Shown one piece after another: positions 8,935 through 18,130 of a DNA stretch of 18,887 bases. The notes under the pieces are model-generated. The model saw only the letters and a program-made list of their open reading frames with translations, did no database searches and had not been told where the DNA came from. Every line of letters starts with the position of its first letter. The first letter of the stretch is position 1. The stretch comes from Actinidia chinensis (taxonomy: Eukaryota; Streptophyta; Magnoliopsida; Ericales; Actinidiaceae): contig VIGQ01001079.1 of the NCBI GenBank assembly GCA_009663005.1, positions 22,501 to 41,387 of the forward strand. Direction: 5' to 3'. Made by a program: the position numbers and the translations under genes.

Positions 8935-8989
8935 AGAATGCGAAAAGGGTTCCGCACTTCATGGGTATTGGAAACATGTAAAAATTGAA

Positions 8990-10292
8990 TACATTACATA
9001 AACAAAGAATGGGTTGACATAGGAGCTAGAGTTGTGTGTACTATTGTTCAAGATAATTTTCTTTTCTTTGCATAGTAAGGGAGGCATCGTCATATTGATA
9101 GACAATCTTAAGAATAAACATAAAGAAGAACTTAGTGCTGGTAGTATGTAACTGGTTTAAGATGTATTTCATATCCTCTAAACTCCAGAATGAGAACTGG
9201 ATTGGCTCTGTACGTAGCTGCAGCAGAACACCATTTACTTTTGGTATGATATACGATTGAACATTTTGTCCAAAATGTTTCCAACCTGCTTTTTCTCTAA
9301 GTTTTTAGAAATACAACAGAAGTGATTGTTTTGAAAAGCTTTTAATGATGTTCGAAAAAATTTATTGTTAAATTGTCAACTTGATATTACAATCTCTTTA
9401 CTTCTGATTTTGGGAGTGTAACAATAATCTTGGTTATATGCTGTGACTGTCATTACATAGCTGCTCGTTGAATTTTACAAAAAAAAAAATTTATTTCTTT
9501 CCGTTTAATGGAGTTCCTCAAATGCTAATAGATCTTTTTCAATGTATAACTGGTATTTTTAGGGAGTTTGACCATTGTTGATAAAGTGTTTAGTATTTAC
9601 TTTGATACCAGTACTACTGCCACTAACTGCTGCCATAGAATATTTTCAAACGAAATTTGTCTACTCCTCATTGGCGGGTAATTTTTTCATATGCGATGTG
9701 GTATGCCAGAATCATTAACTTAATTGTGCAAGATGGTTTAAAACATATATGACCACATATATAACAAATTAAGGTGCAAATTCTTTTTATATCTACTTCA
9801 CTTTCCTCCCCCCCCCAGCTAAGGCAACAAGATGTTGAATCCATGTGGTCTAGTTTTCAATGTAAACCAAGAAAATGAAACTGATATAAAATCGTGGAAT
9901 TTGACATTTCTTATGTTTAAAATCTTGTAAAAAAAATCAATCGGGATGTTATTACTACTTACTTTACTACTTACTACTTGTGCTTTGTTAATGCCAAGTA
10001 TAGAGTGGATTGTTCTTTAACTCCAGTTGATTGGAACATTGCTTTCGAGTATAGCATTTTTTTTAAAGGTATTTATGCTGCGACGTGTGCTTGTTCTGGT
10101 GTGTTTATTATCCGACTATTATCCTCCTCCTTCATCTTTGTTGTTAATAACTTGTATAATATCATCTCAAATTTTATGATAGAGATATAAAAATACATTT
10201 TGAAATACAATCAGGTTATGGACCAAATTTACAAAAAATATTTTGAGGATAATGCCAAACATATTTATTTTAGGGCGCCTTATGGATCCAAG
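8990..10292. other. Unassigned AT-rich stretch
   Basis: No coding region, transposon domain or RNA gene recognised. It contains a perfect 8-bp palindrome ACATTTTG-TC-CAAAATGT at 9261-9278 and a C homopolymer near 9808-9816. It looks like intron, untranslated or intergenic DNA. The open frame at 9978-10190 encodes no known motif. Confidence 0.5.
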
Positions 10293-10710
10293 GATTAAAT
10301 TAGAAGATCTCTACATTCTTTTTCATTTGTCTTAATCTTTACATGTAATGTTTGTGTCTACCTCGTTTATTTGTCCTTCTTTCCCCCCTTTGTTCATCCT
10401 GTGAACATAAAGGGGGAGAGCTCGATTATTGGTTAGATATGCTTATCTTATGATGCTTAAATATTGATATTCCTCTTCGATCTTGAGTCTCCTGACGATA
10501 CTTACTGATAGTTTTTGCTTGTCCATCTCGATATGTTTGTCATATATCTTGATATTGGTTAGGATACGTGTTTTGATGTCTTTGTAAGGGTTCACATTTG
10601 GAGTCTTCATATGGTGCTCCTGTTAATGATTTTGGGATTATTTTTTCATGTTAGATGTTCCAACAAGCCAACAAAACAGCATTGACAAAGGGAGATTATT
10701 GGACCAAAAT
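10293..10710 (+). mobile_element. Copia-type 3' internal tail, left copy, with first bases of its LTR
   Basis: About 420 bp that recur as a direct repeat at 17304-17691. Shared blocks include CATTTGTC, CCTCGTTTATTTGTCCTTC, AAAGGGGGAGA, ATGCTTAAATATT, GGGTTCACATTTGGAGTC, TCATATGGTGC and GATTTTGGGATTA. It ends in GCATTGACAAAGGGAGAT, a polypurine tract of the type that precedes the 3' LTR in plant Copia elements. Eleven further bases (TGGACCAAAAT) match the start of the Copia LTR at 17692 before the sequence is cut by the gypsy B LTR. No Copia gag, integrase or RT is visible upstream. Confidence 0.65.
10687..10696 (+). other. Polypurine tract of left Copia tail
   Basis: AAAGGGAGAT directly before a TTATTGG start. 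It aligns with AAAGGGGAGAT at 17679-17689. Polypurine tracts prime plus-strand synthesis next to the 3' LTR; the role is inferred from position and sequence. Confidence 0.5.
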
Positions 10711-11424
10711 TGATACAACCCCTTGTCGTTGTACGAACCCCGTAGTCAAGTATTGTTCCTAGACGTTCTACGTTCAGGTTTAGATGGAGACCGCGACCCA
10801 ACCCTATAAAGAGTGTGAACCCCTTTGTATAAAGGAGGACGCCACAATCAAGGGTGAATACTCGATTGATAATCAAGAATTAACGCCTACAGAGAAAATA
10901 TGATAAATTTTCAAATTAGTTCTCAAAGAACAAAAGAGAAATACTCTCACTCAATACAACTCTCTCCCCTCTCAATGAAAGGCGGCACACTTTATACTAC
11001 TAGGCCACAAAAATCAGCCTTAGGATTCTTAAACTAAGAAACTTTGGCCTCATTTAGAAGTCAAACCTACTTTAATCCCTTAATTCGCTAAAAATGCTTT
11101 CCATAAGACAACTTAATTTAATAAAGCAAGCATACATTAACTCCCTAAATTTAGCCCAAGTTGTGCAACAAGAATCCTCAATTTAAGGAAGTTCAGCCCC
11201 CATTTGTTCTATGACTTTCTTGGACTTCACTCATTCTTATTATGGGCTGGATATTTTGTTCATCACCATCAATGGGCCCCCACTTTGCGTGTTTGAGCCC
11301 AAATCCCTTGAAATCAGCCCACTTAATGCATTTTTGAAATTTCTTGGGACGTGCTGTGTAATTGGGCCAATTGGACTTGAATTGGAATCTCATTCCTATA
11401 TCTCGTGTTAGCCGATGTCCCTCA
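10711..11424 (-). repeat. 3' LTR of gypsy B
   Basis: A direct repeat of 16464-17208, 714 bp against 745 bp. The TGATAC start and CTCA end are shared, and similarity stops sharply at both edges. Shared landmarks include ACGTTCAGGTTTAGAT, GACGCCACAATCAAG, ATACTCGATTGATAATCAAGA, AGAGAAATACTCTCACTCAAT and CAAATCCCTTGA. Many differences from the partner are one-base length changes in short homopolymers. On the minus strand it carries a TATAAA at 10991-10996. Confidence 0.9.
10991..10996 (-). promoter_or_regulatory. TATA box in gypsy B 3' LTR
   Basis: TATAAA on the minus strand (TTTATA on +), in the context GTATAAAGTGTGCC. The 5' LTR, which would drive the element, has lost it: the same place reads GTAGTAAAGTGTG. 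The promoter assignment is inferred from the motif and LTR context. Confidence 0.5.
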
Positions 11425-11441
11425 TTATTCTCCTCCTTCTT
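11425..11441 (-). other. Polypurine tract of gypsy B
   Basis: On the minus strand AAGAAGGAGGAGAATAA lies immediately before the TGAGGGACATC start of the 3' LTR. This is the expected position of the plus-strand primer. The overlapping codons form the end of the polyprotein region. Confidence 0.75.
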
Positions 11442-12500
11442 GAAAGATTGTCCTCATCAGTCATCACCTACACAAAAGGACTTAAACATAATATTGAAGG
11501 TATCACTTACATTATATTCACGCGGTAAGTCCAGTTTGTAAGCATTGTCTTTATTTTCGTTCCAAGCTTGAAACGGTCCGTCCCCTCTGTGTATTAAATT
11601 AAAACCTTGGCTTTCCGTTGAGTTTCATCTTTACAAGGTTCAGCCTTTCTTTTTCCATCCAAATTCACATGCTCTTCAAAGTTAATGGAGATAAATCCAA
11701 AGGAGGTCACGGATTAAAAAAACCATAACAATCTCAAATGGTGAACATTTAGTAGCAGAATGAACCAATAACGATTATAAGCAAATTCAACATGCGCAAA
11801 CAATCTTCTTCCCATGTTTTAATCTTTTCTTTATAATGCCCGCCAACCAAGTACGATAGAGTCCTAGTTTGACTACTTCCTGTTTTGAAACCAGTTCGTT
11901 TGAGGATACAAGTATTTGAGACACCCCAACTTGGTTCCTAATTTGCCCCATAAAGTCTTTCAGAATAACTCAAAAATTGAGCAATCTTTATTAAAACAAT
12001 TGTTCTAGTAGACCATGTAAACGCACAATTCTTGAAAGAACAGCTCTGCAACATTGTGAGTATCATCATTTTGTGACATGGAATAAAATGTGCTATTTTT
12101 GAAAATCTGTTCCACAACAACAACAAAAAACTGAATCTCCCACGTTTTAGACCTAGGTAAACCCACAGACAAAATCATTGAAATATCAACATGGCGCATT
12201 AAGGAAATAGGAAAGGAGTATACAAACCGTGGGTGCGGACTCTAGACTTTATCTTGCTTACAGGTGGATACACCGTCCACCATCCTCTCAATTCTCGTTT
12301 CATATGTGGCCAATAAAAAATTTTCCTCAAAACGCTAAATCTTGGCAATTCAAAAATGTCCCTCAAGCCTCCCCATGGGATTCTCTAACTAACCAGCATT
12401 CTCCCTCACAGAGCAATTAGGGCACGCATAATTGGTTCTCTACGAAACAAGATCCCTCATGCCTAAAATAACCCTTCCATTTCGGGTTTCTCGCCAATTT
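11442..12500 (-). pseudogene. gypsy B integrase (degenerate, internally deleted)
   Basis: Integrase inserts the element's cDNA into chromosomal DNA. Read from high to low coordinates: relics of the zinc-binding region with a KSRVR-HGLYTP-like segment (about 12220-12480); DISMILSVGLPR at about 12150-12195; FSKIAHFIPCHK at about 12065-12105; a NVAELFF stretch; RTIV near 12000-12010; then traces of the late core (TWEED at about 11790) and SPLTL near 11680. The C-terminal part resembles GDGPF followed by NAYKLDLP-REYNV in mixed frames (about 11480-11590). The acidic residues expected after RTIV are scrambled by indels. The linker between the KKKAE-like and GDGPF-like segments seems about 45 residues shorter than in relatives, indicating deletion. 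Confidence 0.85.
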
Positions 12501-12508
12501 TATTTCTT

Positions 12509-13260
12509 TCACCAAAAATCATGGTTTGTTGCATATAATTCCTTAATCGTCTCAAAACCCCCCAAGTAAGTTAGCATCAAGAGTGAAAGCAACCGTCCTC
12601 GAAAAGTGCATCGGCAACGATGTTTTTTCCTTACCTTACTTGTGATCGGGATAACGTACGGAATTGTCTCGATTGAACTCCTCCATCCTGCATGTCCTTT
12701 TTTCAGTTTATGCTGGCCCTTTAAATGTTTCAGGCTCATGTCCGGTATGGAATCACGAATTCTCTATGTCCATAGGTAGTGACGAGGTAGTGAACTCCAT
12801 GTCTCCAATGCTCTAACCAATGCATACAACTCCTTATCATAAGTTGGGTAGTTTAGGCTGCCCCACTTAGTATCTCACTCACTGAAGTAACTATGGTCGT
12901 TACCCTCTTTTCATTAAAACTGTGCCTATACCCAGACCTGAAGCAATCAGATCAATTTTCAAACAGTTTAGCAAATTGGGCAAGATAATAAATGAGCTTT
13001 GGTCAGGCCTTTTTGCTTGACCAATTGAAATGCCTTTTCGTTGTCCGTCTCCCCACTTAAAATCCACATTTTTCTTATTACTACTTTCGTAAGTGGTGCG
13101 ACTAATGTGCTGAAATCTTTCACAAACCGGCGGTAGAGAACTAGCAGTCCTGAAAACTCCTCACATTACCTACGGTTGTAGGACTCCGTCCATCTGTGGA
13201 TGGCACGTAGCTTCTCCTCTCCCCCATCAACCTGTAGGCCCTGTGCACGTCACACAAAAC
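12509..13260 (-). pseudogene. gypsy B RNase H and RT connection (degenerate)
   Basis: RNase H removes the RNA strand from the RNA-DNA hybrid during reverse transcription. The minus-strand frame 12509-12739 begins with SLKHLKGQHKL, continues through IETIPYVI and ends with ETIKELYATNHDF, a run typical of plant Ty3/gypsy RNase H and the start of the linker to integrase. Upstream, in broken frames, are VGNVRSFQ (about 13155), KRVTTI and an AALNYPTYD-like stretch (about 12840). Several stops and frame changes separate these pieces. Confidence 0.85.
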
Positions 13261-13299
13261 CTAGAAAACACAAGTTTATCTGTACAAAAGGTACACTTT

Positions 13300-14030
13300 T
13301 CAGATTAGCAATGAACTTTTCTTGTCTAAAAGCACAATCTAAAATAGATTTAAATGTTGTAACATAATCACTATTGTTTGGCTTACTATGAGGATATCAT
13401 CAAATATTAACAAACACATTTTCCGTAATGCCCGCCAAAATATGATTCATTAAAACGCATGAAAGTACTCGGAGCATTAGTTTAGACCAATGGCATTACT
13501 AACCACTCGTACAATCCATATTTAGTTTTGAATGCGTTTTCCCCTCATCGCCTTCTTCTTTCATGTCGGATTTGATGATATCCACTTTTCAAGTCCAATT
13601 TTAGAAAATTACACAAGAACCTTCAATTCCTCTAACATTCTCTACACGATGAATAGGATGACTATACTTTACCGTTCATATGTTTTATTGCTTGCTCTCG
13701 GCAATCAAGCACATTTCTCCATGTCCATCCTTCTTAGGAACTAACAAAACTGGAACTGCACATGGACTCATGCTTTTCCCTAACATACCTACCCCTTTCT
13801 AACAATTCCACTAACCTGCCTTTGAAGCTCCTATAAGCTGGTCCGTTTGGATGGAACTGCGCCGGGTACAAAATCAATCTGATGCTCGATTCCTCGAGGG
13901 AGGTAAACCATGCGGCATCTCATCGGAAAGACATCCATCTCAAATTCCTGCAACAAGATACAAACCGAACTAGTATCACATAGTCCATTCCATAGTGTTA
14001 ATAATGCTCCTGTACAAGAGTACAATCAAT
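13300..14030 (-). pseudogene. gypsy B reverse transcriptase (degenerate)
   Basis: RT copies the element RNA into DNA. On the minus strand, LPRGIEHQIDFVPGAV lies at about 13860-13905, before the RT core. AFKTKYGLYEWLVMP lies at about 13491-13535, followed by a TNAPSTFMR-like stretch (about 13450-13485). An IFDDILI motif follows at about 13390-13405, keeping the two catalytic aspartates of the YxDD box, although the tyrosine position is Ile in this frame. Between these are MKEEGDEGK-like and ENVRGIEGSCV-like relics. The order and motif content are diagnostic of Ty3/gypsy RT. Multiple stops and indels make it non-functional as written. Confidence 0.92.
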
Positions 14031-14499
14031 CGGCTGATTTGAAAACATGCTCTCTTGATTTCTTTGGCTTTTGCATAAAAATTTCTTTTGTTTTCTCTCC
14101 TCTGTTTTTTACCTCAATGTGGCCGGATCTATAAGTGCCTTTTTCTCGTTTTTTTCCCTCGCCTCCTCTCTCCCTTTTTTTCCACTCTTTTTTTTGTTCA
14201 ACTCATCTCTTTTTGTAATCTAACTTGACTTCATGAACTTGTTTCGTTGATCAAGTTACAAGGGTTATGGTTCGTTGATTAAGTACACATGATATTTATT
14301 TCATAACCCATCATGCCTTCACCCGCCTTATCGCGAACTGACCATGGTCGTCCTAACAACAAGTGCCCAGCTTGCAGCGGTACCGGGGGGGGGAACCCAC
14401 ACAGAACTCATCTTCATATTACCGATTCGGCACTCCACCAACACCTTTTAGTCACCTCAACTCACCACTATTATTCATCAACCATTGCATTTATAAAGC

Positions 14500-14700
14500 T
14501 TAGATGCAATATCGTGGCAATCTAATTTCTCAAACATCGTTGTGCTTGCCCACATTTGTACAACTATCAACCAATCAATAGTACGCTACAAAATACCTTG
14601 TCTTTGACATAGCAATCTATTGTAAAAGATGTTTCTCGTCGTTGAACGTCATCTTCCGTTCTTCATTTGCACTCAACGCTCTCCTTTCCCACTAACGTCC
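14500..14700 (-). pseudogene. gypsy B aspartic protease (degenerate)
   Basis: The retroviral-type protease cleaves the Gag-Pol polyprotein. On the minus strand a CYVKDKVFCSV stretch (about 14590-14625) is followed after a frame change by an IDG-like and SCTNV-like segment (about 14550-14580). This corresponds to the catalytic aspartate loop of plant Ty3/gypsy proteases. It lies between the gag zinc knuckle and RT, as expected. Only this core is readable; flanks are eroded. Confidence 0.7.
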
Positions 14701-14827
14701 AATGCATCAGGAGCTAAATATTCCTCCTCCATAGGCATCCTCTAATGGAGACTGATTTTTCAATCATCTTCGTCCTCGGTCTCAATTTCTCCATTATCCC
14801 TCATCACCATAACCCCGCCTATTCGGT

Positions 14828-14838
14828 GCATTGACTTG

Positions 14839-14873
<35 letters not shown>
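14828..14873 (-). pseudogene. gypsy B Gag zinc knuckle
   Basis: On the minus strand CFKCQGRGHIAKS followed by a TGC that falls one base out of frame reproduces the C-X2-C-X4-H-X4-C nucleocapsid knuckle, which binds the element RNA. The last cysteine is displaced by a one-base length change. Confidence 0.85.
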
Positions 14874-14875
<2 letters not shown>

Positions 14876-14879
14876 ATAT

Positions 14880-15207
14880 CAATCACAATTATGAGGATTA
14901 GGAGGTTTTCGTCGGTTTTACCATTGACTTTCTGTTGGAAGGCTCAACGGCGTTGGTTTGATATGGAGGACGTTTGGGGCCTTCTCTTCTTTCTTGGATA
15001 ATCGATCCTCCAAGAAAATTGATTGCAATCTTGATGAAGGTCGGTTTGCCCTCCTCTTGAGTTTTTGCTCAATTTTGCCAGTCTTTTGCAACCATTTCTT
15101 CTATCTTCACATAATGTTGGGCCACTCAAAACACATTAGCAATCTCCTGATTTAGCCTTAAGAAAAACGAGCCATGGTTGCGTTGCCTTCTCGGTCTTCT
15201 TCCACAT

Positions 15208-15245
<38 letters not shown>

Positions 15246-15870
15246 TTCATTCCACCTTTCGATTGCCTGATGAGACCTGGCAATTTTTGATACAAGCCTC
15301 TTGTAGAATGGCTGGGAACACAGCGGCGCTTTCTCATCACGGACTTTCATGTCTTCACCACGCGCAATTGCCTTCGCTCACTCCGTCTCCTACCAATAAC
15401 TACATGATCCCACCCAATCACAGCATAGTCCCATTAAATTTCAATCACAGCTATTTTTACTTTTGTGCTTCGAGTAGTGGTTACATCAAACACGAGTTCC
15501 ATCTTTCTTTTCCCATTCAAGGTAGGCTTCAGGATCAGAATTTTTTTTTCTTGAAAGGACGGAACCTTCACTTTACCCACTAAGTTATCATCCCCTGTTT
15601 TCTATCTCGCCTTATCTCGTTCCATTCCTCCTAACGACTATCCACGGATCCTCCTCCTTCCCTCGGCCATACTCATAATCCCCATAGTAATTCTACTTCT
15701 TCTCTAAACTGGAGCTCCCCTCTCCCCTACGGGCTCGTGGACAGGTTTGTGGCTGCTCCGCGCGGTGAGTTCTCCATTGATCTAAGCGTTCATTCAATTG
15801 TTCCATTCCCCCTCTCATCATCTGTCTTATCTCCCCCCCTAATGCCTCATTTCCAAAGCTTTAGATCCGC
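14880..15870 (-). pseudogene. gypsy B Gag capsid region (retrotransposon gag domain)
   Basis: Gag forms the virus-like particle. On the minus strand, from about 15850 downward: an EQLNERLDQWRTHRAEQP stretch (about 15740-15800), a KVPSFQ segment (about 15570), DPEAYLEWEKK-like residues (about 15510-15540), ELVFDV (about 15495), then NEYYKEMEIVMIRAK (about 15210-15255) and LNQEIANVF (about 15126-15155). These are successive parts of the retrotransposon gag domain of plant Ty3/gypsy elements. The HYVEIEEMVA-like residues follow in another frame near 15100. At least five frame changes are needed to read it through. Confidence 0.88.
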
Positions 15871-16449
15871 TTGGACTGGAAAGAATCATCATTAGTGCTT
15901 TTTTTATTCTGTTTGCCGCATATTTTCCTACAAATAAAGATTAGAAAGAAACAAACAAAACAAAAAAAGGACTTCACAACACTCCCCTTACGTGTTTCAC
16001 TCGAATAATGAATTCACGTCAACGCTTCTGTTTCACATAGTAAATTTGGCTTTAAACCTCCACTCAATATGTACTCTACCACTCTTACCACGCTTGCCTC
16101 TTTTTCACTGGTTATTTCTCAAAAAGTTCTTATCAACGAATCAAACAAATAATCAGAATTTTCTTAGTCACGTTCCGCACACCCAAGAGAGATTTCTTAG
16201 GTTTCAACGAAACGAATCACAACGAGACTGGAATAACAAGTATATGACAAAAATATCAAAGACGAGTTCCTACTATCCGAATTTTTTTTTTTCTTTCTCG
16301 AAATATTTAATGCTTGAATCAAGATAACAATTTTTTTTTTCTTCTTTTTTTTTTTCTTCTCTTTTTTTTTTGACGCTTGATCAAATTTACTAGAATGATC
16401 AAACTAAATTCAGAAGAGCAAAGATAGATTAAACCGATGTTGAGCCTAA
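15871..16449 (-). other. gypsy B untranslated leader
   Basis: The stretch between primer binding site and gag. It has no recognisable coding content on the minus strand. It contains an A-rich run on that strand (16330-16370, seen on + as T-runs broken by CTTC), which explains the lysine-rich open frame there. Confidence 0.6.
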
Positions 16450-16461
16450 GCTCTGTATACA
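16450..16461 (-). other. Primer binding site of gypsy B (initiator Met tRNA type)
   Basis: On the minus strand TGTATACAGAGC starts two bases after the 5' LTR end (GTATCA). It differs from the plant initiator tRNA-Met primer site TGGTATCAGAGC by small changes and continues TTAGGCTCAAC, a context frequently seen at this site in plant elements. Confidence 0.75.
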
Positions 16462-16463
16462 AA

Positions 16464-17208
16464 TGATACGAAACCCGTGTCTTGTATAACGACCCCGTAA
16501 TCAAGTATGGTGCCTAAGACCGTTCTACGTTCAGGTTTAGATTGAAACCGCGATCCAACCAACACCTATAAAGAAATGTAACCTTGGTATAAAAGAGGGG
16601 ACGCCACAATCAAGGTGAAATACTCGATTGATAATCAAGACTGAACGCCATGAGAAATTGTGTAATTTCAAATTAGTTCTCAAGAACATAAGAGAAATAC
16701 TCTCACTCAATAACAACTCTCCCCTCTTCAAATGAAGGAGCACACTTTACTACTACTAGGGCCACAAGAATCATCCATCACACCTAATAATTCCTTAAAT
16801 AAACCTTAGAACTTTTGTGCTCATTTTAGAAGTCAAACCTAACTTTATAATCCCTTAATTTCAGCCTAAAAATTCTGCCATAGAGAAGACAACTTCAATT
16901 TAATAAAGACAACATGACATTAACTCCATAATTTCAGCCCAAAGTTGTGCAACAAGAATCCTCATTTAAGGAAGTCCAGCTCCCCCTTTGTCTATTTTGA
17001 CGTTCTTGGACTTGAAATCAAGCTTATTATGGCTGATAAGTTTGTTCATCAACATCAATGGGCCGCCACTTGCTTGTTTGAAGCCCAAATCCCTTGATCA
17101 CAGCCACTTAATTATGCATTTTGAAATTCTTGGCACGTGCTCTTTTAATGGGGCCAATGGAACTGAAATTGGAATCGCATCTTGGATCTTGTGTTAGCCA
17201 TGTCCTCA
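16464..17208 (-). repeat. 5' LTR of gypsy B
   Basis: Direct repeat partner of 10711-11424, with the same TGATAC start and CCTCA end on the + strand. It would carry the promoter of the minus-strand element, but its TATA position is altered. Divergence from the 3' LTR is high, with very frequent one-base indels, giving either an old insertion or sequence error. The short open frames in it are chance. Confidence 0.9.
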
Positions 17209-17303
17209 TCCGGTTAATCTAGCTCGTGTAAGATGGAGTATTCTCAGTGCCCAATGGTCGCATTTGGTTGTCATGTTGAGGTCCCGGGTGGCTTATGTTG
17301 TTA
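17209..17303. other. Spacer between gypsy B and right Copia tail
   Basis: About 95 bp without a counterpart beside the left Copia tail. It may be upstream internal Copia sequence. It starts TCCGG where a target-site duplicate of AAAAT would be expected. Confidence 0.5.
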
Positions 17304-17691
17304 AATTGTGAAGTTCACATCTCTTTACTTCGTTTTCATTTGTCTATCTTTACATGTATGTTTGTCTACCTCGTTTATTTGTCCTTCTTTCTCCTTTGTT
17401 TGTCCATATGTGACAATAAAGGGGAGATCTTCGATTATGTTAGATATGCTTATCTATGATGCTTAAATATTGGATATTCTCTCTTCGATATTGATCTCTT
17501 GACGATATGATGTTTTGCCTTGTCCATCGCTATGTTGTCAATTATCTTGTATTGTTAGATTACATTTTGTTGAGTTTGCTTGAAAGGGTTCACATTGGGA
17601 GTCTTTCATATGGTGCGCTTAATAAGGATTTTGGGATTAGTTTTTGTCATGTTTAGATGTTACACCCCAGGCATTGACAAAGGGGAGATAT
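17304..17691 (+). mobile_element. Copia-type 3' internal tail, right copy
   Basis: Direct repeat of 10293-10710 with the same block order: CCTCGTTTATTTGTCC, AATAAAGGGGAGAT, TTAGATATGCTTATC, ATGCTTAAATATT, GGGTTCACATTGGGAGTC, TCATATGGTGC and GCATTGACAAAGGGGAGAT. It ends in a polypurine tract at 17679-17689 next to an LTR-like start. There is no coding frame of note. Noncoding tails with GGGGGAGA motifs occur between pol and the 3' LTR in several plant Copia lineages; the lineage is not resolved. Confidence 0.65.
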
Positions 17692-18130
17692 TGAGACTAA
17701 AATTATCCCATAGTTTGTTAATGGTGTGGTGACGAAAAACATATGTTTTTTTATGTATTTCTTTTGAGAGAGTTTTAATCTTGCCCAATTTTCGCGAAAG
17801 TTGTTTCAAGTAGTTTTTTTTGTTATTAATCTACAGATTTTGGAAGTTCAAGAAGTTCAAAGGCCTAAACAGCAAGATTCGAAAGTTTTAGGGCCACAGC
17901 TATAAAGATTCATCTGACCAACCTGTTACAAATTGGCCTTTTGAAAGCACTTTTCGTTTTCAAAGGGTAATTAATGGTTACACCCATCATGGGGTAAGTG
18001 TTATGGCGCACCGTTGTGGTACTGTTACGCTTTCTCTGCAAATATCTTATGCTCACATTTGGTAACTGCATGGGGAGTTAGGGCGTTGTTATCCTTCCTT
18101 TTCTAGTGTTATGTTAATCTGTGTTATGTT
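17692..18130 (+). mobile_element. Copia LTR fragment
   Basis: Begins TGAGACTAAAATTATCCC directly after the polypurine tract and extends to the junction with gypsy C. It contains AAGTTCAAAGGCC, CAGCAAGATTC and ACCAACCTGTTACAAATTGGCC, resembling LTRs of plant Copia elements. The only sequence-internal support is that its first bases also occur, truncated, at 10700-10710. No second LTR copy is in the window. Its right end appears cut by the gypsy C insertion at about 18131. Confidence 0.5.

Larger units (their letters stand above)
10711..17208 (-). mobile_element. Ty3/gypsy LTR retrotransposon B, near full-length but degenerate
   Basis: The element is read on the minus strand: 5' LTR at 16464-17208, primer binding site, gag, protease, reverse transcriptase, RNase H, integrase, polypurine tract, 3' LTR at 10711-11424. 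The order protease-RT-RNase H-integrase defines the Ty3/gypsy superfamily. All coding parts are recognisable only across several frames because of many stops and indels. Both LTRs begin TGATAC and end CTCA on the + strand. No 5-bp target-site duplication is present: AAAAT precedes and TCCGG follows. No chromodomain was seen after integrase, so I do not assign a lineage. The element cannot be active as written. Confidence 0.92.

Noticed and set aside
9261..9278. Perfect palindrome ACATTTTG-TC-CAAAATGT
   Set aside because: An 8-bp arm is unremarkable in an AT-rich window of this length and no neighbouring gene gives it a role.
15992..16327. 111-codon + strand open frame
   Set aside because: Antisense within the leader of gypsy B, with low-complexity T-rich content and no motif.
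10711..17208. Gypsy B as an active or complete retrotransposon
   Set aside because: Every domain has stops and frame changes, the integrase seems internally deleted and the 5' LTR promoter motif is altered.
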